A DNA stretch of 64,000 nt from an uncultured Prevotella sp. (lineage in GTDB: Bacteria; Bacteroidota; Bacteroidia; Bacteroidales; Bacteroidaceae), in the NCBI GenBank assembly GCA_900540375.1, contig UQFS01000001.1, forward strand, positions 129,987-193,986, written 5' to 3'. Below, in pieces: positions 57,723 through 64,000 of this stretch (the first letter of the stretch is position 1; every line of letters starts with the position of its first letter). Below the pieces are notes generated by a model. That model was not told where the DNA came from, ran no database searches, and was given only the letters and a program-made list of their open reading frames with translations. The position numbers were made by a program, and so were the translations under genes.

Positions 57723-60677
57723 TTAGAATCCACCGAAGCCGCCGCCATGTGGAGGTCTTCCTCCACCGAAGCCACCCATTGGGGGGCGGCCTCCACGCCC
57801 CGGACCCATACCGGGACCACGACGGCCGTCGCCAGGACCTATGCCTTTGCCACCGAAGAGGTTGAGACGATAGTTGACGTGGAGCATTACGTAGCTGTTG
57901 ATGCTGTTATACTCCGTGTTGCTGCTCTGCATGGCCGTGATGGTGCGTGAGAGGTTGCTTTGGTTGTGAAGAATGTCGTAGAACTGCAACATCACCGTGA
58001 GGGGCTTACCACGCAGGAAGCTCTGTGAGAGTTGTGCATTCCATACCAGCTCGTTGGTGTTGAGCGAAGGATCGCTGTAACCTCGGCGGCTGTTCTCGTG
58101 GAGGTCGGTAGAGAGCGACATATCCCACGGTAGTGTAAAGTTGACATTAGCACCGTAGGCAAATTGCCAAGTGTCGAGATTGGCAGTTGACTGAAGTTCA
58201 TTGCGTGAGTGGCGGTAGGAGAGCTGGCCGTCGAGTTCCATCTCCAGCCAACTGTTGCGGTAGCTGCCTGAGAGATGCTCCCAAAGGTTGAGATCCTTGG
58301 TAGTGCTCTTCTGCGAGTCAGAGGTGTTGTTGAGCGTCACATAACCTACGTTGTTAGCATAGCTCATATTCGTGAACGTGTTGATGTTCCAGATGCCGGC
58401 CGAGTCGAGCGGTGTGTTGAACATAAAGGCACCGTTCATGTTCCAGTCGCCGTTGATGTTTTCCGGTCGTGTGGTGCGTCCACCCGTCTTCTCGTCGTAA
58501 GTCACCTTAGAGCTGATGGAGTTGTTCGTGGTGGAGAATCCCAGGTGTGCCATCATAGCGCGTTGTGTCTTCTCCCAGTAGTTGTTGTAGAAGAATCTGA
58601 AGTTCTGCGTGAACGACGGTTTCAGTCCCGGGTTACCTTTCTGAATGTTGAGCGGGTCAGAGTCGTCGGTGATGTCGAGGAGCTGTGAGATGCTGGGCTG
58701 TGACGTGTTGGCGCGGTAGTTGATGCGCAGGTTGCTGACCTTGCTGAAGCGGTAGCGGAAGTCGAAGGTAGGGGAGACGTTGAAGACATTGCGTGTGGTG
58801 TCGACGCTGATACCTTGATAGTCCTGGATATAATGCGACTTCTGTGGCTGTGCCATCACACCGGCGTTGAGTTGCCATTTAGTACGTATCATGCGCAGCA
58901 TGAGCTCTACGATATGCGTGTAGTTTTTATATTCAGAGTAGCGGCTCAGGTTGGAATCCAGATAATCGGTGTAGGGATTGGCGAGGCGGTTGAGGTAGCT
59001 GTCCCATGAGCGGTAGGCGCCGTTGATACCCAGGAAGAAGTCTTCACCGAGGTTGGAGAAGTCGTAGGTGGAGCGGTCGCTCTTGCTGTAGCTGTATTTA
59101 AAGCGGTAGCGCAGTTGCAGGAAGGCGCCACGCCACAGCGGCTCGCTGTAGGTAGCCTGCAAGGTATAGCCGTAGTTCTTTGTCGGCGTGACGCTGTAGC
59201 GGTTGGTCTGATAGGTAGAGTCCTGCCCCAATGCGTTGAGAATCTGATAGAGATGCACGTTGCTGGTGGAGAGATTCTTGCTGTCGTTGTCGGAGTAGTT
59301 GGCATCGGCGCGTAGTGTGATGTTTCGCCCGCGGCTGTTGAGACGGCGGTTGTATTGCAGTTCACCGCCGAGACCCTTGTTGCGGGAATAGCTCATGGAA
59401 GTGTTGCGTCGGCTGTTGACGAGCTGTCCATTCTCGCCGAGTGTCTTCAAACCGTCCTCAGAGAGCGGATCCCCCACATATTTATAAGGATCATCGTTGA
59501 AGGAAGCAGAATTGTTGTTGCCCAGTCCGTCACTGGTGGAGTAGCTGGCAGTGGGGCGGAACATGATATTGGTCATCGTATCGGGTGTCCATTCGATGCG
59601 TGCCTGCCCATTCCAACTGTTGGAGCGGGAATAACTTTGGTTGAGGCTGTTGGAGAAGGAAGCCGACTTGCTGACGAAGTTCTCACTGGAGTTCTTCGAG
59701 TAGATGTCGCCGTCGCTGTGGTTCCATCTGACGCTGCCGTCTACTTTGATGACGTTTTTCTTTTCATAGTTGACATTCACGCCACCCATCTTCGAGGCGT
59801 TGAGGCCATTGCGGTTTCTGCCAAAGCCGCCACGTCCGCCAAATCCCATGTCATTGACATTGTTGGCGTTGCCCATGGCAAAGATACGGGCCGCCTTGTT
59901 AAACCATCCGCCGAAGAATCTTTCGGCATACCGGTCCTTGGTACCCACACCGAGATCGACGTTGGCCATGGTTCCCTTGCCCATGCCAGCCTTGGTACCG
60001 AAGTCGAGCACCGTCTGCTCGTCACCGTCGTCGATGCCGGTGACACGTGCCAAGTCACTCTTCTGATCGTAGGCCTTCACCTTGTCGATGATGCTTGTCG
60101 GGATATTCTTCATGGCCGTCTTGGTGTCACCGGTCATAAACTCCTTACCGTCGAGCATGATCTTTTTCACCTCCTTGCCGTTGATGGTGATCTTACCGTC
60201 GTCGCTCACCTGAGCGCCGGGCAATCGCTTGACGAGTTCCTCGATGGTGGAGCCTTCGGGGGTACGGTAGGCAGCGCTGTTATATACAAAGGTGTCCTCC
60301 TTGAGTGTCACCTTCAGTGCCTGCGCCGTCACCTGTGCCTCTTTGAGCATCACGGCATCGGAGTGGATAATGATATTGCCCAGAGCCAAGTCGTGCTCAG
60401 CCTCCATCTGCAGACGCTTGATGGCGGTGACATAGCCGATGCTGGAGATTTTCAGCAGGTATTTTCCGGGAGATGACGTCTGAATGACGAACTTACCGCT
60501 GTCGTTGCTCACGGTGCCGGAGACAAAGGCAGAGTCGGCCTTGAGCAGCTGAACGGTGACCATAGGCACGGGCTCTTTGGAGTCGCGGTCGATGAGCGTA
60601 CCCTGGATTTTCTGCTGCGCTGTCGCTGATGCTATCGTCATCATCAATAGCAAGGCAAGGAGTAATACTTTCTTCAT
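57723..60677 (-). CDS. TonB-dependent receptor-like outer-membrane protein
   Basis: 984 aa. Signal peptide MKKVLLLALLLMMTIASATA, then a carboxypeptidase regulatory-like domain (QGTLIDRDSKEPVPMVTVQL), a plug region (STIEELVKRLPGAQVSDDGK) and a large beta-barrel of the OMP_b-brl_3 type (many YSRSNSWNGQARIEW-type strands). No SusD-like partner follows, so a PUL role is not shown. After the last recognisable barrel strand (YVMLHVNYRLNLF) there is a 43-residue G/P/R-rich tail (GKGIGPGDGRRGPGMGPGRG ...) to the C terminus. The ligand is unknown. Confidence 0.88.
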   Translation of the reverse strand: MKKVLLLALLLMMTIASATAQQKIQGTLIDRDSKEPVPMVTVQLLKADSAFVSGTVSNDSGKFVIQTSSPGKYLLKISSIGYVTAIKRLQMEAEHDLALGNIIIHSDAVMLKEAQVTAQALKVTLKEDTFVYNSAAYRTPEGSTIEELVKRLPGAQVSDDGKITINGKEVKKIMLDGKEFMTGDTKTAMKNIPTSIIDKVKAYDQKSDLARVTGIDDGDEQTVLDFGTKAGMGKGTMANVDLGVGTKDRYAERFFGGWFNKAARIFAMGNANNVNDMGFGGRGGFGRNRNGLNASKMGGVNVNYEKKNVIKVDGSVRWNHSDGDIYSKNSSENFVSKSASFSNSLNQSYSRSNSWNGQARIEWTPDTMTNIMFRPTASYSTSDGLGNNNSASFNDDPYKYVGDPLSEDGLKTLGENGQLVNSRRNTSMSYSRNKGLGGELQYNRRLNSRGRNITLRADANYSDNDSKNLSTSNVHLYQILNALGQDSTYQTNRYSVTPTKNYGYTLQATYSEPLWRGAFLQLRYRFKYSYSKSDRSTYDFSNLGEDFFLGINGAYRSWDSYLNRLANPYTDYLDSNLSRYSEYKNYTHIVELMLRMIRTKWQLNAGVMAQPQKSHYIQDYQGISVDTTRNVFNVSPTFDFRYRFSKVSNLRINYRANTSQPSISQLLDITDDSDPLNIQKGNPGLKPSFTQNFRFFYNNYWEKTQRAMMAHLGFSTTNNSISSKVTYDEKTGGRTTRPENINGDWNMNGAFMFNTPLDSAGIWNINTFTNMSYANNVGYVTLNNTSDSQKSTTKDLNLWEHLSGSYRNSWLEMELDGQLSYRHSRNELQSTANLDTWQFAYGANVNFTLPWDMSLSTDLHENSRRGYSDPSLNTNELVWNAQLSQSFLRGKPLTVMLQFYDILHNQSNLSRTITAMQSSNTEYNSINSYVMLHVNYRLNLFGGKGIGPGDGRRGPGMGPGRGGRPPMGGFGGGRPPHGGGFGGF

Positions 60678-60823
60678 ATCTGATTGAATATTCTATTCTG
60701 AATAATACGGTGATTTGTTTGTTGTGCAAAAACACTTATATGACGTTGATACCTCCTGAAAGTTTAATCGACATCCTCTCTTAGTGATGTATTTTTCATC
60801 TTTAACTCTAATTAATATGCTGA

Positions 60824-60839
60824 GGTAACAATTGTTACC
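60824..60839. promoter_or_regulatory. Palindromic operator candidate GGTAACAATTGTTACC
   Basis: Perfect 16-bp palindrome. Its centre (60831.5) lies about 41 bases before the predicted start from the TAACTTTG box at 60861-60868, the position used by Crp/Fnr-type activators at class II promoters. The -33 region has no good TTTG, which fits an activator-dependent promoter. The gene downstream is hcp, a usual target of nitrosative-stress regulators. Confidence 0.6.
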
Positions 60840-60860
60840 GGTGCTCCTTTTCTATTTTCC

Positions 60861-60868
60861 TAACTTTG
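60861..60868 (+). promoter_or_regulatory. -7 box TAACTTTG for the hcp unit
   Basis: Consensus box with predicted start near 60873, 27 bases before the truncated RIC ORF and about 215 bases before hcp. The rest of 60678-60823 shows no gene and no clear promoter for the receptor gene. Confidence 0.65.
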
Positions 60869-60899
60869 CACCCGTCAATCGTTAATCAAGCAGAACGAG

Positions 60900-61044
60900 A
60901 TGGAAGATAAAAGCAGATACAATTTCAGCGAGTGGCCGCCGGGTCTCCTTGTAGACTATGTGCTCAAGGCACATCGCCACACTGCTTAACGACTACCAGG
61001 CTTCGGCCGATGTATCGGCGCACTTTGACGGACAGAATTCGTAA
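60900..61044 (+). pseudogene. Remnant of a RIC/ScdA-type iron-sulfur cluster repair gene
   Basis: ATG 60900 opens a 29-codon frame (to TAA 60987) whose residues 10-28, FSEWPPGLLVDYVLKAHRH, match the start of the hemerythrin-like domain of RIC proteins (YtfE/ScdA; pattern FxxWPxxLLxDYIxxxHH). The frame then stops. Reading on in the +1 frame gives LLNDYQASADVSAHFDG to a stop at 61042, but this part has no clear RIC resemblance. The rest of the domain (about 200 residues) is missing. RIC and Hcp both act in nitric oxide stress, and hcp follows, so this is probably a decayed operon member. A tiny real gene is the less likely alternative. Confidence 0.55.
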
Positions 61045-61088
61045 CCAATCATTAGACAATAAATATAACTTATAATCAGAAGAAAGAT

Positions 61089-62732
61089 ATGATGTTTTGC
61101 TATCAATGTCAAGAGACAGCCAAGGGTACAGGATGTACTGTGAGTGGCGTATGTGGTAAGAAACCCGAGACAAGCCGTTGGATGGACTTGTTGCTGAGCG
61201 TGACACGTGGTGTAGGTACCATCTATCACGCGCTGTTGCAGCAGGGACAGAGTGATGATACCGCTGTGGATGACTTCATCGTGGACGCACTCTTTGCCAC
61301 TATCACCAATGCCAACTTTGACGACAGCGCACTGCTGCAGAAAGTCGACAAGGGTATCGCATTGAAGAAACAGCTGCTGGCTAAGGCTGCTGAGCTCGGA
61401 GTGGCACTGCCCAACTATCACGAAGTAGAGTGGGGCGGCGAGAAGAGCGACTACGAGGCTGAGGGCGACCGCGAGACCGTGCTGCGCACTACCAACGAAG
61501 ACATCCGCTCACTCAAGGAGACCATTGTGCTCGGACTCAAGGGTATGGCTGCTTATTACGAGCATGCCGCACGTCTGGGACAGCGCGATGAGGCTATTGC
61601 CGGCTTCATGGCTGAGGTTTTGGCCGGTATCACCAACCCCGACGCTACTGCTGACAGTCTGCTGCAGCTGCTTCTCACCACTGGTAAATATGGTGTTGAC
61701 GTGATGGCACTGCTCGACAAGGCAAACACGGGAGCTTATGGTAAGCCTGAGATCACGAAGGTGAACATTGGCGTAGGTAAGCGCCCGGGTATCCTCATCA
61801 GTGGTCACGACCTCCACGATATTGCTGATCTCTTGGAGCAGACCGAGGGCACAGGTATCGATGTCTATACTCACGGTGAGATGCTGCCGGCACACTACTA
61901 TCCCGAGCTGAAGAAATATAAGCACCTCGTAGGTAACTACGGCAATGCATGGTGGAAACAGAAGGAAGAGTTCGCTCATTTCAACGGTCCTATCGTCTTC
62001 ACCACTAACTGCATCGTTCCGCCATCACCGAAGGCTAACTATGCAGGTCGGGTGTTCACAGCCAACTCCACGGGTTTCCCAGGATGGAAGTATATCGCCA
62101 CACGTCCCGACGGCCATAAGGACTTCTCTGAGGTCATCGAGATGGCACGCCACTGCCAGGCTCCTGAGGAGATTGAGCATGGTGAGATTGTAGGCGGTTT
62201 CGCTCACGATCAGGTTTTCGCCCTTGCTGATAAGATCGTGGAGGCTGTCAAGAGTGGTGCTATCCGCAAGTTCGTGGTGATGAGTGGTTGCGACGGCCGT
62301 ATGAAGAGCCGTAACTATTATGCCGACTTCGCCCAGGCTCTGCCTAAGGATGTGGTGATCCTCACATCGGGTTGCGCTAAGTATAAATATAACAAGCTCA
62401 ACCTCGGCGACATCAATGGTATCCCTCGTGTGCTCGATGCCGGACAGTGCAACGACAGCTATTCGTGGGCTGTGGTAGCTTTGAAGCTCAAAGAGATCTT
62501 CGGTGCTGCTGATGTCAACGATCTGCCGATTGCCTTCAACATTGCATGGTATGAGCAGAAGGCTGTCATCGTGCTCCTCGCTCTGCTAAGCCTTGGCGTG
62601 AAGAATATCCACATCGGTCCTACGCTTCCCGCCTTTGTCTCTCCCGGTGTGCTGAAAGTGCTCCAGGATAGCTTCGGCCTCGGTACCATCTCTACCGTAG
62701 ACGAGGATGTCAAGACGATGATTAATGCATAA
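61089..62732 (+). CDS. hcp: Hybrid cluster protein / hydroxylamine reductase
   Basis: 547 aa; ATG 61092 (MFCYQCQET) may be the true start. It contains a proximal Fe-S cluster bound by CYQCQETAKGTGCTVSGVC (CX2CX8CX5C) and the hybrid Fe-S-O cluster with ligands in SGHDLHDIADLLE, THGEMLPAHY, FTTNCIVPP, MSGCDGRMKSR, TSGCAKYKYNKL and DAGQCNDSYS, then AFNIAWYEQKAV. Hcp reduces nitric oxide or hydroxylamine. It is controlled by the preceding palindrome and promoter and is followed by a cupin and a FMN-binding protein. Confidence 0.96.
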   Translation: MMFCYQCQETAKGTGCTVSGVCGKKPETSRWMDLLLSVTRGVGTIYHALLQQGQSDDTAVDDFIVDALFATITNANFDDSALLQKVDKGIALKKQLLAKAAELGVALPNYHEVEWGGEKSDYEAEGDRETVLRTTNEDIRSLKETIVLGLKGMAAYYEHAARLGQRDEAIAGFMAEVLAGITNPDATADSLLQLLLTTGKYGVDVMALLDKANTGAYGKPEITKVNIGVGKRPGILISGHDLHDIADLLEQTEGTGIDVYTHGEMLPAHYYPELKKYKHLVGNYGNAWWKQKEEFAHFNGPIVFTTNCIVPPSPKANYAGRVFTANSTGFPGWKYIATRPDGHKDFSEVIEMARHCQAPEEIEHGEIVGGFAHDQVFALADKIVEAVKSGAIRKFVVMSGCDGRMKSRNYYADFAQALPKDVVILTSGCAKYKYNKLNLGDINGIPRVLDAGQCNDSYSWAVVALKLKEIFGAADVNDLPIAFNIAWYEQKAVIVLLALLSLGVKNIHIGPTLPAFVSPGVLKVLQDSFGLGTISTVDEDVKTMINA

Positions 62733-62751
62733 ACAATATTGAATGAAGTGT

Positions 62752-62826
<75 letters not shown>

Positions 62827-62836
62827 AAATATCTTT

Positions 62837-63160
62837 ATGGCTACGTTTGAAAAAGGAAAGGTTTTCGAGCCCAAGGCGTTGGTAGACTATGCCGAGGGCA
62901 GTGTGGTCAGCCGTGAGTTGGAGCACAACGAGGCAGGTAGCATCACCGTGTTCTCGTTTGACAAGGGACAGGGGCTGAGCGAGCATCAGGCACCATTTGA
63001 CGCACTTATTCAGGTGATCGACGGCGAGATGACGTTTGTATTGGAGGATGAGACGCTGCATCTTCAAACGGGAGAGTCACTGGTGATACCTGCCGGAGCG
63101 CGTCATGCTGTCAAGGCTGAGAAACCCTTCAAGATGATCATCACAATGATTAAAGGATAA
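62837..63160 (+). CDS. Cupin domain protein
   Basis: 107 aa, single small cupin barrel. Cupin motif 1 is LSEHQAPFDALIQVIDGEMT (His and Glu/Asp ligands partly altered) and motif 2 is GESLVIPAGARHAVKA. Proteins of this size often bind a metal and are found next to oxidoreductases in anaerobes; the substrate is unknown. It lies between hcp and a FMN-binding protein and probably belongs to the same stress unit, separated from hcp by the heptamer repeat. Confidence 0.82.
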   Translation: MATFEKGKVFEPKALVDYAEGSVVSRELEHNEAGSITVFSFDKGQGLSEHQAPFDALIQVIDGEMTFVLEDETLHLQTGESLVIPAGARHAVKAEKPFKMIITMIKG

Positions 63161-63166
63161 GAAGAA

Positions 63167-63661
63167 ATGAGGTATGTCAACGACACCGTTCGTCGCCAGG
63201 ATAGGCTGATGGACGAGGAGAGGGCGCGGGAGCTCTTGCGGGAGAGTGAATATGGTGTACTGTCGATGCAGGATGTCGACGGCTCGGGGTATGGTGTGCC
63301 ACTGAACTATGTATGGGACGGTGACCACTCCATCTACATTCATTGTGCTCCTGAGGGGCATAAGCTACAGGCGTTGGAGCAGCATCCACAAGTGTCGTTT
63401 TGTATCATTGGACGCGTGCATCTGCTGCCACGTAACTTCACCACAGAGTATGAGAGCGTCATCCTGCGGGGTGAGGCTCACGTCCATCTCTCTGCCGAAG
63501 AGATGATGCGTGCACTGCATTTGCTGGTGGATAAGCTATCGCCCGACTTCAAGGATATCGGGTATAAGTATAGCGAGAAGTCGTTTCACCGTGTGAATAT
63601 TATCCGTGTCGATTTCACGGAGTTTAGCGGGAAGTGCAAGCATGTGGCAAAGGCAGACTGA
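63167..63661 (+). CDS. Pyridoxamine 5'-phosphate oxidase-like FMN-binding protein (NimA type)
   Basis: 164 aa, split-barrel flavin-binding family. The FMN-binding segment YGVPLNYVWDGDHSIYIHCA and the following EGHKLQALEQHPQVSFCIIG match 5-nitroimidazole-resistance-like (NimA) and related flavoproteins; GEYGVLSMQ-like text starts the barrel. Reduction of nitro compounds or reactive species is possible but not shown. It starts six bases after the cupin stop, so the pair is cotranscribed. Confidence 0.85.
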   Translation: MRYVNDTVRRQDRLMDEERARELLRESEYGVLSMQDVDGSGYGVPLNYVWDGDHSIYIHCAPEGHKLQALEQHPQVSFCIIGRVHLLPRNFTTEYESVILRGEAHVHLSAEEMMRALHLLVDKLSPDFKDIGYKYSEKSFHRVNIIRVDFTEFSGKCKHVAKAD

Positions 63662-63684
63662 GCCGCGTCTATGATAGGATAATA

Positions 63685-63723
63685 GCAAATCCCTGCCGCT
63701 CATAAGGAGTGGCAGGGATTTGC
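63685..63723 (+). terminator. Terminator after the hcp-cupin-FMN protein unit
   Basis: GCAAATCCCTGCC (63685-63697) pairs with GGCAGGGATTTGC (63711-63723). The T run is short, but the stem is strong. Confidence 0.8.
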
Positions 63724-63757
63724 GGTTTCTGACGGGGCATAGAGGGCCGGGCAATGA

Positions 63758-63890
63758 CCACGGCATAGCCGTGGCAAACCGAACGGCTAACGCATAACAT
63801 GGGCAGCTATGGCAAACCGGGCGGCTGGTCATACATTGGCAGCCGTGGCAACAGAACGGCTGGCGCGACAATATTTGGCTATTGGGGCGC
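63758..63890. repeat. 36-38 bp GC-rich tandem repeats with internal hairpins
   Basis: Three to four units begin AGCCGTGGCA or AGCTATGGCA at 63767, 63805 and 63841, with a partial one near 63877. Units 1 and 3 each can fold AGCCGT...ACGGCT. A further CCACGG/CCGTGG hairpin lies at the start. No coding role is seen. Confidence 0.65.
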
Positions 63891-63918
63891 CAAATGTAGC
63901 GAAACGCCCTTAAACGAC

Positions 63919-63951
63919 AAATCCCCGTAGTCGTTTGAACTACAGGGATTT
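63919..63951. terminator. Hairpin downstream of tRNA-His
   Basis: AAATCCC-GTAGT (63919-63931) pairs with ACTAC-GGGATTT (63939-63951) with one internal mismatch. It lies 7 bases after the tRNA 3' end on the minus strand and ends in a T-rich stretch in that direction. Confidence 0.7.
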
Positions 63952-63957
63952 AAGAGG

Positions 63958-64000
63958 GGTGGGGGGTGGGACTCGAACCCACGACATTCAGAACCACAAT
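63958..64000 (-). tRNA. tRNA-His (anticodon GTG), 3' half only
   Basis: Read on the minus strand from 64000: anticodon loop TTGTGGT with GTG at 63997-63995, stem 3' strand TCTGA, T arm GTGGG TTCGAGT CCCAC, acceptor 3' strand CCCCCAC and discriminator C (63958), the base specific to tRNA-His. The 5' half is beyond the window end. CCA is not encoded. Confidence 0.85.

Noticed and set aside
60678..60823. Promoter search for the outer-membrane receptor gene
   Set aside because: No TAnnTTTG box with a suitable -33 element is visible on the minus strand; I do not report one.
63536..63871. Cys-rich 111-codon frame on the minus strand near the right end
   Set aside because: It runs through the GC-rich tandem repeats and antisense to the FMN-binding protein gene; the Cys/Pro/His content reflects the repeat composition.

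Overview
The window looks like a chromosomal segment of a Bacteroidales bacterium, most probably a Prevotella-like genus (Prevotellaceae). Three things point there. Nearly every transcription unit is preceded by the Bacteroidetes -7 box TAnnTTTG (usually TACCTTTG or TATCTTTG), often with TTG/TTTG 17-21 bases upstream, and Shine-Dalgarno sequences are mostly absent. The gene content is typical of the group: DUF3822 next to rsmD, DUF349, DUF5606, a Bacteroidetes-type LptD-like protein, short MenE, AsnA, and a TonB-type outer-membrane receptor. Many intergenic gaps hold short degenerate repeats of the kind seen in this family. Base composition is near half GC and codon use looks even; there is no insertion sequence, prophage, integrase or CRISPR array, so this is mostly core genome.

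Layout. 1-9.4 kb: mainly minus-strand translation genes (ftsH 5' end, rsfS, rsmD, frr-rsgA, ksgA), a RecD-like helicase, a SprT protease with an AraC regulator, tRNA-Gln, and a free-standing 31-codon membrane microprotein gene. 9.5-15.6 kb: plus-strand flippase-like protein, pepD, corA, DUF349 protein. 15.6-22.5 kb: menaquinone genes menI-menF-menD-menB and menC-menE on the minus strand, split by a plus-strand hemolysin III gene. 22.6-26.5 kb: a GH89 alpha-N-acetylglucosaminidase followed by a membrane acetyltransferase of the HGSNAT type. 26.6-33.2 kb: lysS-gpsA, a GxxExxY protein, pgi-HAD phosphatase, a small exported protein. 33.2-36.4 kb: aroB-GNAT, asnA, tRNA-Arg. 36.6-43.6 kb: pepT, a Kef-type antiporter, hslR, rplY-pth, nusB. 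43.6-48.6 kb: yajC-ybbR-coaE, DUF5606, a Na/Ca exchanger, yhhQ-queF. 48.7-57.6 kb: a lipoprotein, a carboxyltransferase subunit, an HD protein, the LptD-like protein, and two PLP enzymes of sulfur amino-acid metabolism. 57.7-64 kb: a TonB-type receptor, a nitrosative-stress unit (RIC remnant, hcp, cupin, FMN-binding protein), and the 3' half of tRNA-His.

How the genes work together. The men genes give most of the route chorismate to 1,4-dihydroxy-2-naphthoate for anaerobic respiration, but menH and menA are not here. yhhQ and queF can take up preQ0 and reduce it to preQ1. GH89 and HGSNAT-type enzymes correspond to two consecutive steps of heparan sulfate breakdown in lysosomes. yajC, ybbR and coaE form a tight overlapping operon.

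The most interesting non-routine signals are the independent 31-aa microprotein unit at 9.0-9.36 kb, the hcp control region with a palindrome near -41.5 and a truncated RIC gene, a 56-bp perfect loop-less palindrome at 25.0 kb, a carboxyltransferase whose biotin-like domain lacks the biotin lysine, a 15-bp duplication that doubles a start codon at 46.3 kb, an 11-codon leader ORF before corA, and several unrelated families of degenerate intergenic repeats. No single large undescribed system is visible.
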